A DNA stretch of 64,000 nucleotides, from positions 62,001-126,000 of the forward strand of contig CAJNDS010002107.1 in assembly GCA_905221605.1 (NCBI GenBank), written 5' to 3'. This DNA comes from Symbiodinium natans. Lineage: Eukaryota > Sar > Dinophyceae > Suessiales > Symbiodiniaceae. Under the pieces are notes generated by a model that searched no databases, was not told where the DNA came from, and saw only the letters and a list, made by a program, of their open reading frames with translations. Positions 11,641-22,050 of the stretch are shown here, piece after piece. Positions within the stretch are counted from its first letter, which is position 1, and every line of letters starts with the position of its first letter. A program made the position numbers and the translations under genes.

Positions 11641-13150
11641 GAGCTTACTCTATTAAAATACGAACCTATTAATATACTCTCACACTTTTCATCATGTAAT
11701 CATGCAAATATTTAGCGAGATTGTGATTATTCGTAATATTATGATATTATGACATTCTGGTATTATGATACTATGATATTTTGCGATTAGAAAACGCTTC
11801 AATTTTTAGGTTATTATGCCCTTAGAAGAACATATTATTTTCTGCCTCTTTGCGGTTGCAGTTGAGAAGCTTGCGGGGACCTGAGTACGTCGAGCTGTCG
11901 GTGGTGCAACTCAATGATTCCCACACCCAAAAATAGGAAGTGAAATCAATGAACGGACCAAGAGGGAAGGAACGTGACTAATGATTGTGGCAAAACAGGC
12001 TTCCAAAGAGTCCTTAAACACCAGGAAATGATTGGTCTTTTGCTCATTTAATTCGTTTTATTCCTAAAAGACCACATTAAAAGACAAATTCAGATTATTA
12101 GTGGAGGTCTTATTGGGGGATTCGTTCACTTTCAGAATCAAGAAGTGAAGAAAATGACAGTAAAAAGATTAATGGAATGAATGAGAGAAAGATATTAGAG
12201 ATGAAGGCACACTAAAAATGCATTCTATTTCCTTGTCAATTCATTTCTTTTGTCTGCTAATTTCATACGCAACAGGAATATCATAGGTGTACAGTATACT
12301 GATTATCTTTTATCAGTAGTTTTAATGTCTTCTGTTCGCGTATTCGTCCAGTTACCAAATGCAAGAATGAAACAGATAAAAAACTTGTTAAAGGAAGTGA
12401 TTTCTCTTTCCTTTATGATTCTAGGATATCTGCTAAATTTCCAAGAATTTGATCGATTTTTAAGGCGTGATCGGTTTTCAAGGAGTCATAAGTGAAGATA
12501 TCATGTGACCACCAAGGATTATGATTACTGCGTCCTTTTTCCCATTCATTTAATTTGTACATCTCGTTCTTGCAATGTCGTTCTTATTTCGTACAAACGT
12601 GAAGCGAGGAAAATTCTCGTAAACTAGCCCGTTTATGCTGATTATATTACTATTGGTGTACATTATTAACATAATATTGCAAGAGGGATTTAGGGCTTAG
12701 GGTTCCTAATTTCAGGGACGCCCACATCTCTAAACCCTAAACCCTAAAGCGTAAATCGCACAGTGCCAAACTCATGTTGCTCTGAGGCCCGAAGTGTCCA
12801 GAGAACTGTTCTAAGCTGCAGGAACTTGAAAAGTTCTTCCCGGCATTATGAACGTCATGATCTGATTTGCCGTTATATCATCATCATTAACTTTGTATAT
12901 ACACGTGATAGATAAATAGTAATAATGGTAGTAATGAGAATAAGAATAAGAATAAGAATAATCAAAATTATGGTTGTAATAATAAATAAATAAATATATA
13001 CATGTATATATATTATATTATATTTGTGTATTTATTTATTTATTTACTTATTATTTGTTTATTTACTTCTTCATTTATATGATGTATATGTATATTTGTG
13101 TTGATTTACATGATATATTCCTACAAATCTATATCATCATTGGCCCACAG
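11641..13150. other. AT-rich island
   Basis: Composition changes abruptly from GC-rich to strongly AT-rich. There are simple repeats at the right side: AATAAG units at 12939-12962, AAATA/TTTA and TATA stretches at 12975-13090. A short CCCTAAA remnant is at about 12733-12760. An 81-codon frame at 12250-12495 (+) is hydrophobic but not recognisable. The island ends exactly at a CCCACAG acceptor-like site, beyond which GC-rich coding-like DNA begins. It could be a long intron, an organelle-derived insert or a degenerate element; I cannot tell which. Confidence 0.6.
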
Positions 13151-13258
13151 CCGTCGCCATGGCGGACGTCGGCGGGCCCTCGGGTCTGGCAGTGCCCGGG
13201 ACCCTGGACTGGCTCTTCCCCAGCGTGCGCCAGGCCAGCTTGTGGGTGCTTCTGTACA
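13151..13258 (+). CDS. Candidate exon, possibly first coding exon
   Basis: Immediately after TTGGCCCACAG at the edge of the AT-rich island, a GC-rich frame opens. It includes an ATG at 13159 and reads MADVGGPSGLAVPG, then a tryptophan- and leucine-rich stretch (TLDWLFPSVRQASLWVLL). It ends where a TTTAGGG array starts at 13259. The composition contrast with the upstream island supports an exon/intron boundary. No family recognised. Confidence 0.45.
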
Positions 13259-14001
13259 GTTTAGGGTTTAGGGTTTAGGGTTTAGGGTTTAGGATTTAGG
13301 GCCTTTAAGGTTTCCGGTTTCAAAAGGGTTCAGGGCGTAGGGCTTAGGGTTTAGGTAAGGGTTGAGGGTTTAGGGTTTACGAAAAGGGCAGGAGTTGAGG
13401 ATTTGGAGGGTTCTGAGGGCTGGCGTCTGAACACGAGCTTAAACGGCAACGACAGGCAGGCGGCAAAGCCACACACCCAAACCCTCACAACCCCATTTGC
13501 CTCCCCCCCAACCCTAAACCCTAAAACCGCTAACCTTAACATCCTAAAGCCTATACCCTAAATAGAATCACACTGCAACCCCTGAGTTATCATGAGATTC
13601 TTGAGCTCTTACACACCAGAGCTCAGAACCCCCGAACCACCTCAAACAGTTCCAAAAGCCATCAGAATACTCCTTCCCAATTCCCAAGTTCAAGAGAAAC
13701 ATAAGAAAAAAGCGCCAGACAACCTTAAGTTCCGTGAAAGCATTCTTCAAGCACTGTTTGAGACCGACGTGTTAAAACGGTTTAGAGTTTAGAGTCCCAA
13801 AGAGCTCTACATCCTGGGACCCTAAGCCCTACACCCCTAAACCCGAAACCCTAAACCCTAAACCCCAAAACTGCTAAAACCCTAAGCCCTAAACCCTAAG
13901 CCCTAAACCCTAAACCCTAAACCCTAAACCCTAAACCCTAAACCCTAAACCCTAAACCCTAAACCCTAAACCCTAAACCCTAAACCCTAAACCCATCACA
14001 G

Positions 14002-14086
14002 GATGCCCCAGATTTCGAAGTCTCCCGGCCTCTGGGCGTTCGCCCGAGCTTCGCCGCCACATCCACTGCCGCGGCCAAGGAGCTGG
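14002..14086 (+). CDS. Candidate internal exon, unknown protein
   Basis: The acceptor CCATCACAG directly follows a perfect CCCTAAA array. The frame reads DAPDFEVSRPLGVRPS and then an alanine/threonine-rich stretch ending AKELG. It meets the donor GG|GTGTGTTTAGGG, which runs straight into a TTTAGGG array. Both boundaries are canonical GT/AG. It has one of the cleanest exon structures in the window; no homology can be named. Confidence 0.5.
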
Positions 14087-15019
14087 GTGTGTTTAGGGTT
14101 TAGGGTTTGGGGGTTAGGGTTTAGGCTGTAGGGTTTAGGCTGTAGGGTTTAGGGCTTTAGGCGTTAGGGTTTTAGGGTTTAAGGGGTTCATTCCGGGCTG
14201 CTCTTACACCCTTCGTCCCAAATGCCTTGAGGGGCAGGGACCTACAGACAAGCATCTAGGGCCCCATGCTGCGTGTAGCATGTTTAGGGGTTTTGGTCTC
14301 AGGGTTTAGGGTTTAGGGTTTAGGGTTTAGGGTTTAGGGTTAAGGATGTCTTGCCTGAGACAAGAATTTATTGTCACATGGTATGATGTTCTTTTTACGA
14401 CAGTTTTTTTTGCAATTTCCAGACCAGTATCCCCGAAAAAAGGCCCGGTTGTGCGCTTGTACCCTTTTGTGGGATTTATGACACTTGCCAGGAGAACAGG
14501 TGGCACCCGTAATATGATGTGGTTGCTGGGTTGCCTCGCTTGGGACGTCGGCATTGGGGATGAGGTGCCGTGTCGCATTTGGGCTGAGCTGGTGGAAGTC
14601 GCGGGGGCATGGTCATCAACACGGTCGTCGTTTGCAGAGGAGTTGAAAACGCAGTCGTATAGACTGTAGACATAGTCGCGAGTCGCAACTGGCGCTGTTG
14701 GTTAACACACGACGTGCCCAAGTCCCGCTACTGAGCGACTCGATCCCATCAGCACATCCTGAACCAAAACATACAGGAACACAGACCGCCTGCTAAGTCT
14801 GAATAGTTACCCTGTACTGACATTCCCCCCCTTTGAAGCCCTGCTAAAATCACAAACTAACCCATAAAAAAGACGAAACACTTTAAACCCTAAACCCTAA
14901 ACCCTAAACCCTAAACCCTAAACTCTAAACCCTAAACCCTAAACCCTAAACGCTAAACCCTAAGATGAAATGGGCTCCTTCCTCATGGCGCCGGAGCCCT
15001 GAGCCCCCAGTGCATGCAG

Positions 15020-15071
15020 GAGGGCGCAGTAGCGGTGGCCAAAGGTCGCGACTCTCGGACGAAGATGGTCG
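15020..15071 (+). CDS. Candidate internal exon, unknown protein
   Basis: The acceptor is TGCATGCAG. The 52-bp open segment reads EGAVAVAKGRDSRTKMV and the donor is CG|GTTTAGGG. There is CCCTAAA upstream and TTTAGGG downstream. Short and unidentified. Confidence 0.4.
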
Positions 15072-16560
15072 GTTTAGGGCCTTGAGGGTTTAGGGTTTAG
15101 GTTTAGGGTTTAGGGTTTAGGGTTTAGGGTTTAGGGTTTAGGGTTTAGGGTTTAGGGTCTAGGGTTTAGGGTTTAGGATTGAGGGTTTAGGGTTCAGGGT
15201 TCATAGGGTTTCAGGGGTTGAGTGGAGGGTCCCGCGGGCTGCATGCCGAATCTGACAAGACAATGCCGGCGTGTTTCGAGCCTGGGAATCTGAACCCTAA
15301 ACCCTAAACTCTAGAAAGCCCTAATTCCTTGGCTTAAGCAAGTTTGGGGATGGCTGGGAAGCTGTAAGATTCAGGGCTCAGAAATCTGCTCCTTGAGATG
15401 GAGCTGCCGGTAGCTTGAGCCTGGTGGCCGATTTGCCCAATGAACCCCCGAATGGGTTTAGGGTTTTAGGGTCTTAGGGTTTAGGGTTTAGGGATTAGGG
15501 TTAAGGGTTCAGGGTTGAGGGTTTAGGGCTGAGGGCTTTGCGGCTTCCAGTGGCAAAAACAGGGTTGGATCACAGTCCCCACTCATAAGCAGACTTTCAG
15601 CGAGAATGCAAGACCAAGAGCTCGGTCGTTGATAGGGTCCTTAAGGGAGGGGGGTTCGGGGGGGGGGGGGGAGACTTGCAGGTGCATGGGTGCTTAAAAC
15701 CCCAATGATAAGTCTACTTACAACATGCTTAAGGGACTTAGGGGGGGGCTCATAATTGCAGTTCTGATTGGGGCTATGACCCGAAGGTGTGCCCATATCG
15801 TATATACTTTGGGCCCTAAGGCTACTATATGGGAACCCCTTTAGGGCTCAAGTATATACTGTATAGGGATATGGACCCTTTGGGTAAGCACCCTGAACTT
15901 CCAAGCAGGTGCCCAGGGAACCTCAGGGAAGCTTCGGGAGCTTGAGGGAGTAGTGGGGAGTATTCGGGGAGCTTGGGTCGCCGACCCCGAAACCCGAAAC
16001 CCTAAACCCTGAACCCTAAACCCTGAACCCTGAACCCTGAACCCTAAACCCTAAACCCTGAACCCTGAACCCTGAAGCCTAGACCCTAAACCCTAAACCA
16101 TGAGCTCTGACCAGGGTTTAGGGTGGAGGGTTGAGTTTACTACTTTTTGAGGGGTAGGCCCAAGTTTGGGCAGCTGTCCGAAGTCCAGCTGCAAAAAGGG
16201 TTGAGGGTTTAGGGTTTAGGATTTAGGGTTTAGGGTTTAGGGTTAAGGGTTTAGGACAATGTCCACCTTGGCTCCTTTGCAGTCTGCAGCTTTATAGGGC
16301 TTTGTGGTGTCAAGGCCCAGCGAGAAGGACGGAAGAGTTCTATCACAGAACGAATTGCCATAAGGGTTTAGGGTTTAGGGTTTCGGGTTTAGGGTTAGGG
16401 TTTAGGGGCATTATAATCATAGACTTCGTATCCAAGCCACGTGAAACGTGTCAACGGTACTCTGACACCCTAAACCCCAATAACCCTAAGACTCTAAAAC
16501 CCTAAAACCCCAAGACCCTGAAACCCCAACTAAAACCCTAAACCCTAAAACCCCCCCCCC

Positions 16561-19528
16561 CCCCCAGGATTCGAACCAGGAGCCCTGGTCCCTTGGCTGC
16601 TCTTCGCAGGTTTCGCTTTTTTTCCTTGCCTGCAGGATGAATATGAAGCAGAGTTTGTATTTCTGTTTTTGGTGAGTGTATATAAGGTTCCTTTGAAATA
16701 TTGGCGAGTGTATATAGTGGGTGTCCTTTTGAGAAATCAGGAATATAAGCCCTACTTCATATGGGTAGTTTAGAGAACTATCATGGGTTCCCCTGCTACC
16801 CCCCTACTCTATGATTGAGGGTTTAGGGTTTAGGGTTTAGGATTTAAGGTTTAGGGTTTACGGTTTAGGGCCTCTATACTACCCCCCCCCCCGTAGGTTC
16901 CCCCATAATTAAGGCTATTCAGGGATAAATGAGCCGAATCAAGGTTATTTAAGCTAGGGGGAGGGGGTAGTAGGGAAACCCAATGAAATTAGGGCCCCCC
17001 TTTGGGATCCGGTCTTAAAGGGTCCCGCCCCGCCTTATAATGGGTACCCAAAAAGGGACCTGATTTAGAAAGCTGCCCATCTGCGAGGGGTTTGGGTCGG
17101 GTTTGGGGGTTTCGGGTTCTGAGGTCTAGATTCTAGGGTTTTTGGGTTTCCCCATCTGCAAAAAATTCGGGTTTGGGGTTTAGGATTTAGGGTTTAGGGT
17201 TCGGCGTGGTTGAAGGTTTGTGACGCGGGAGACGCCCTAAGCAGCACCGCTACGGGCACAAGCTCCATTTTGGAGGGTGTGCCTCTGGTGATACAGTTGT
17301 CTCCTTTTTTTGGTTGCGGTTGCCGGAATGTCACGGAGACGACACCCAGTCGAAAAGCCTAAAACTTCAAACCCCTCAACGCTAAGCCCCAAACCAACCC
17401 CCCCCCCCCCCCGCCCAAACCCTAAACCTGAAGCCCTAAGCCCTAAGCCCTAAGCCCTAAGCCTAGCCCTAAGCCCTAAGCCCTAAGCCTAAGCCCTAAG
17501 CCCTAAAGCCCTAAGCCCTATAAGCCCTAAGCCCTAAGCCCTAAGCCCCTAAGCCCTAAGCCCTAAGCCCTAAGCCCTAAGCCCTAAGCCCTAAGCCCTA
17601 AGCCCTAAAGCCCTAAGCCCTAAGCCCGAAAAAAGCCTTAAGCCCTAAGCCCTAACCCTAAGCCCTAAGCCTAAGCCCTCAGCCCTCAGCCCTCAGCCCG
17701 AAGCCCCAAGCCCTAAGCCCTAAACCCTAAACCCCCCCCACCCCCCTCCAAAAAAAAAAAAACAACCTCATCCGAGCGACGCCGAGGACCTGGGCCCCAG
17801 GAATCACAGCGCCCAACTCTGACCTACTGCTGGATGAGGCCAGCGAAGGGCTCAGGGTTCAGGGATTTAGGGTTTCGGGTTTCGGGTTTAGGGTTTAGGG
17901 TTTAGGGTTTAGGGTTTAGGGTTTGAAACTTCTGGATGAGGCCAGCTAAGTCAGGGGTTCAGCGAGAAGCTGCATCTTTCACTGGGCTCAGGGTTGGGTC
18001 CGGGCAGAGCCAGGATGAGAGCGATTTAGGGTTTAGGGGTTGAGGGGTTGAGGGTTTAGGGTTTAGGGTTAGGGTTCAGGGTTGAGGGTTTAACGTGGCG
18101 CCCCAGGATGCCCAAGGTAGTCCGTACCCTGCAAAGTTTGCGGGGGCGGGGGGTGGGGGGGGCTGGTTGGCGCATGGCAAGGCATTGGCCAGTGTACCTT
18201 TCTAGCGTCAAGGGTTTAGGATTTAGGGTGAGATCTTTTCTGCTTCCCCAGCTAGGGCTACGCCGGATCACAGTGTTTGTGTGAAAGCAGTCTTTGTGTG
18301 AAAGCAGTCTCCCAAGCAGTACTTTCCACTTCTCCTCACACCCGGAAGTACAGCCCCTCTCAGCCTCAGCACGAGTTTAGGGTTCCCTACCCCGAGATCC
18401 ATTGGAGCCAGAAGCCTCTAGGAACTCCTTGCCGGTTTTGCGCCGGTACCTTTGGTCAAGAGGCAGATCAAGGCCGGGCTACCCACGGGACCGTTCCGAA
18501 GGCACTTCGCCCTAAATCTTCGGGACCGCCTGAAAATAGTAGCCCCGAAAGGGACCACAATCAAGAGAAGTGACCATGTATATGTCTAATTACAATACGG
18601 GACTTTGAAGATCTAACGGGGTTGTAAGAAGAGGTGAGGGTATAGTCGGTAATTAAAGCGAGAGAGAGAGAGAGAGAGAGAGCCTGCGCTTGCGCTTGTG
18701 CTTGTGTGTGCGCGTGCGTGTGCGCGTGCACGTTCGCGTGCGCATGTGCGTGCGCTTACTTCAGGTTGTACTGCCAAGTTGGGTTCCGTGAGTATGTAGA
18801 ACGTGTGTGACAAGCGCAGATCGGCATCTGGAATCATGTCCCGATAGGTCGATCACTCAACCCTAAATCCGAAACCTCAAACCCCAGCGCAAAGCCCAAA
18901 GCACCCCTCCGAGCCTGCGCAAGAGATGGTTTAGGGCTTTCGGGTTTAGGGTTAAACACTTTGTCGTAGTTGGGTAACATTTTGCATTTTTAAGGGTACT
19001 TAAACCCAATAAGGAATATAATTTTAAAATTTGAAAACAATCCCAACCATGAACTAGGTTAGGGGCCCAGGGATTCTGGAATGGTTTCTGACCCTGTCGA
19101 CCTGGCAGCAACAGGTGAAGCATTCGGAGGATCTCTTCAGCCGCCTTGTCGAGACTTGGCTCAGATGCATCTCTTCTTGCTTGTGATGTGAGGTCGGTAC
19201 TCTTAAAGCCCGTTGCTTGAGGGGTTTCGGGGGGGATGGTTTAGGGGGCTTTAGGGGGGGTTCCGGGGGGTTTGGAGGGTTTGAACTACGGATCTTGACC
19301 TGAGGGGTTTCTTGAAACAAAGAACCCTTTTCAGTTTCCACTTCGCTCTAAGGTGAGCCCACCCTAAACCCGAACCCCTAACCCCTAAGCCCTAAACTCT
19401 AAGCCCTAAGCCTTATGAACCCTAAACCCTAAACCCTAAGCCCTAAGCCCTAAGCCCTAAGCCCTAAGCCCTAAGCCCTAAACCCTAAACCCTAAGCCCT
19501 CACGTACTTGTAGAGGTTCGGGTGCCAG
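16561..19528. other. CCCTAAG variant array and mixed simple repeats
   Basis: TTTAGGG at 16815-16870. A long array of the variant CCCTAAG (rather than CCCTAAA) spans 17415-17730. TTTAGGG at 17850-17925 and 18025-18090. A second CCCTAAG-dominated array lies at 19358-19500. C-runs occur near 16548-16565 and 17398-17413. Microsatellites are (GA)n at 18657-18682, followed by a GTGCGC-type tract to about 18755. The frame at 18277-18573 (+) is unassigned. Confidence 0.75.
17801..17847 (+). CDS. Candidate internal exon, unknown protein
   Basis: The acceptor is GGGCCCCAG. The frame reads ITAPNSDLLLDEASEG, with the CCCTAAG array upstream and TTTAGGG downstream. A diverged echo of the same sequence (TGGATGAGGCCAGC) reappears at about 17931-17944, suggesting a local duplication. 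Confidence 0.3.
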
Positions 19529-19635
19529 GATCCGGCTTCCATGGACGCCATGCGCTTCTCCGTGCGCTGTGTGCCGAGCAGGACTCCAGAGCAGGCATCC
19601 CCGCCTTTGTGGCCCTGACGCTCCGCTTGAAAGGG
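19529..19635 (+). CDS. Candidate internal exon, unknown helical protein
   Basis: The acceptor is GGGTGCCAG. The frame reads SGFHGRHALLRALCAEQDSRA followed by GIPAFVALTLRLK, an amphipathic helical pattern, and ends at GG|GTTTAGGG where a 120-bp TTTAGGG array starts. CCCTAAG repeats lie upstream. Reading frame and boundaries are good; the family is unknown. Confidence 0.5.
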
Positions 19636-19761
19636 GTTTAGGGCTAGGGTTTAGGGTTTAGGGTTTAGGGTTTAGGGTTTAGGGTTTAGGGTTTAGGGTT
19701 TAGGGTTTAGGGTTTAGGGTTTAGGGTTTAGGGTTTAGGGTTTAGGGTTTACGGTTTAGGG

Positions 19762-19865
19762 TGTGTCAGGGGAGGGCGCGCGCTCGGGTGTGAAACACCC
19801 CGGGCCGCGCGCTCGCGTTGCCCGTCAACCCACCCCGGCCACCCAAACTATACTCTATTAGGGTT
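19762..19865. repeat. GC-rich hairpin repeat, copy 1
   Basis: About 100 bp shared with 50167-50268. It holds GCGCGCTCGGGTGTG and its near-complement CACCCCGGGCCGCGCGC as a strong stem, then CGTTGCCCG and CCCCGGCCACCCAAACTA, and is bounded on both sides by TTTAGGG. A more diverged relative may be 48548-48625. Could be a small element or a structured RNA gene; no tRNA or known snRNA features seen. Confidence 0.6.
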
Positions 19866-21409
19866 TAGGGTTTATGGAATTTACTTTCTTGTGCTCTGAT
19901 GCTTGCTTTGATGTTTTTAAAGTTGCGCTGTTAGGGTTTAAGCTGGGGTTGGGGGTAGCCTCGGCCCTTTTCGGGCCTTCGGCGTGTCAGGGCCCGTAGA
20001 GGGCATTTTTTATTTGAAGGTCAGGGAAACCCTTTGTGTCTGCTTTTGGATTCCCCTTCTTTAAGGGCCTCAATTAAGCATCGATTTCACTACCAAAAAA
20101 TCGCATTTTCATTGCGGGTACGGGCATCCTGGGGTCCCCCTTCTTTTAGGGGGCCTTTTGAAGCCTTTTGAAGTATTTTGGTGGCTCTTGGGGTCTCTCG
20201 GGGCCTTGTTCGGACCTTCGGCGTGTCAGGGGCCGTAGAGGATTTATTCATTTAAAGGTCAGGGAACCTATTAATGAGTTTTTCGCCAATGAGTCTTTCA
20301 ATCGCTAGGGTTTAAGCTCGGGTTCGGGGTAGCCTCGGCCCTTTTCGGGCCTTCGGCAAGTTAGGGCCCGTAGAGGCCCTTATTTGCTTGAAGGCCTTCG
20401 TAGGGTTTTGCGGAGTTAGGGTTTAAGCTGGGGTTCGGGGTAGCCTCGGCCCTTTTCGGGCCTTCGGCACGTTAGGGCCCGTAGAGGCCCTTATTTGCTT
20501 GAAGGCCGTCGTAGGGTTTTGCGGTGTCAGGGTTTAGGCTGGGGTTCGGGGTAGTTTCGGTCCTTTTCGGGCCTTCAACACGTGAACCCGTAGAGGTCCT
20601 TGCTGATTTAGGGGGAGCCATCGATTTCAATACTAAAATGCGGGCAGGGGTGCCTAAAAACAATGTTTTCAATATTCTCATTGTGGGCACGGACAAATCT
20701 TGTGGTCCCCCTTCTTTTAGTGGGCCTTTTGAAGCTTTTGAAGCTTTTGGTGGCTCTTGGCGCGTCTTGGGGGCTTCCTAGGCCCTTAGCCGAGCCCTGG
20801 TGTTAGGGGTCCAGGCCCCTGGGGCCCTTGGCTGACCTGGCGGGGACCTATCAGGCGCCTTGGCGGCTTGGCTCCGGGGGGGCCCTTGGCCCGGGGGGCC
20901 CTTGGCCCGGGGGCTGCCCTTGGTTGGGGGGGTGCTTGGCCCCGGGGCCCTTGGCCCGGAAGGGCCCCCCGGGGCCCGCGGCCCGGGCCTTGGCCCTTGG
21001 CCTGGGGGGGCCCTCGAGGGGCGGGCCCTTGGCCCGGGGGGCCCTTGGCTCGGGGGGCCCTTGGTTGGGGGGGCTATTGGCCCGGGCCTGAAATCCGTCA
21101 AAAAGCCACCAAAATCACGAAATTGAGCAACCAGCCTGCCTGGACCCCTCGCCAGCCTCCTGGTCCAGGAATCCAGCTACCAGGGACCAGGGGGCCCCCG
21201 GGGGGGGGGGGCCCGACAAACCCTGAACCCAAAACCCTGAACCGACCTCCAGAGGCAAAGGGTTACGATTTGGGGTTATACTTTAGCTACGCTAAAGGTG
21301 GTCTGGGTGCCGGCCATCCCTTAGCCGAGTACTGACGTTGTCGTAAAAAAGGCCGATGTCCGTTGGCCTGTCCAGGACAGACGGTGAGGCTTAACCCTCA
21401 CCTTTCCGT

Positions 21410-21500
21410 TTCTCTTTTCGCTTGGGCGCTCGGGCTGTAAGGCCCTCGGCCGAGCGTTCGGGGTCTGTCGCTCGACGGAAGCGACCCCTCACTTAGTTTA
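21410..21500. repeat. Dispersed hairpin repeat flanking TTTAGGG, copy 1
   Basis: Shared with 50815-50900. Both contain GGGCGCTCGGGCTGT, then CCCTCGGCC, then GGGGTCTGTCGCTCGACGG, then AAGCGACCCCTCACT, and both abut a TTTAGGG array. GTCGCT and AGCGAC flank CGACGGA as a small hairpin. Both copies are also preceded at some distance by CCAGCCTGCCTGGAC (about 21131 and 50790). Confidence 0.6.
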
Positions 21501-22050
21501 GGGTTTAGGGTTTAGGGCCTAGGGTTTAGGGCTTAGGGCTTAGGGCTTAGGGCTTAGGGCTTAGGGTTCTGGGTTTGGGGTTTAGAATTTAAGCTTGAAA
21601 AAGCCCTGACACCCTAAAACTTCAACCCAGACATGCGGTGACAGGCAGAGGTTGTTGTAGTCGAAAGCATAGCAGTCTGAAGCAGCATGGGGCACTCTTC
21701 TGGGTGGCGTGATGATGTTCCGGCTTTCAGTCTTTAAGGTTTAGGGTTTAGGGTTTAGGGTTTAGGGTTTAGGGTTTAGGGTTTAGGGTTCTTTAGGGTT
21801 TAGGGTGGCTGTGAATGGAGCCTCAACTGGCCGATGCCTCAGGGTTGCGCACGGTTCCTTATCGAAAGATTCAGCAGTGGCAACACTTAGGGTTTAGGGC
21901 TTAGGGTTTAGGGTTTAAGGTTTAGGGTTTAGGGTGTAGGGTGTTCCATTGCCGTTCCCCTGCTGGTGATTTGTGAAATGCTCGCGTGCGCGAAGCTGTT
22001 TCGGAGGCTTGCGAGCAGGGCAGTCCTAGCGGTCTCGCCTGAGCATTGGC

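Larger units (their letters stand above)
13259..16560. other. Telomere-type arrays between candidate exons
   Basis: TTTAGGG at 13259-13300, CCCTAAA at 13836-13995 (long, nearly perfect), TTTAGGG at 14090-14185 and 14297-14345, CCCTAAA at 14884-14962, TTTAGGG at 15073-15210 and 15460-15535, CCCTGAA/CCCTAAA at 15985-16100, and TTTAGGG at 16200-16255 and 16364-16405. The 107-codon frame at 14346-14669 (+) is unrecognised. An imperfect foldback occupies about 15775-15895, with arms built on CCATATCGTATATAC and GTATATACTGTATAGG plus TTGGGCCCTAA/TTAGGGCTCAA. Confidence 0.75.
19637..22050. other. Telomere arrays plus 114-bp and GGGCCCTTGG minisatellites
   Basis: TTTAGGG at 19637-19762, 21498-21590, 21737-21808 and 21889-21945. 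Between about 19930 and 20610 a unit of about 114 bp recurs five times, marked by GGTAGCCTCGGCCCTTTTCG and a CCCGTAGAGG tail. A second unit (CATCGATTTCA ... CCCCCTTCTTTTAG ... GGCCTTTTGAAG) occurs at about 20077 and 20618. From 20870 to 21090 there is a GGGGGGCCCTTGGCCC minisatellite; the open frames across it are glycine/proline repeats and not genes. Confidence 0.75.

Noticed and set aside
12250-12495. 81-codon gene in the AT-rich island
   Set aside because: No domain, no flanking signals, and ORFs of this length are expected by chance.
20778-21335. Collagen-like Gly/Pro protein
   Set aside because: Caused by the GGGGGGCCCTTGGCCC minisatellite, open on both strands.
21946-22050. Spliced-leader relic upstream of the Ub-PBZ-ART gene
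   Set aside because: No match to the conserved TTTTGGCTCAAG core could be seen before the ATG.
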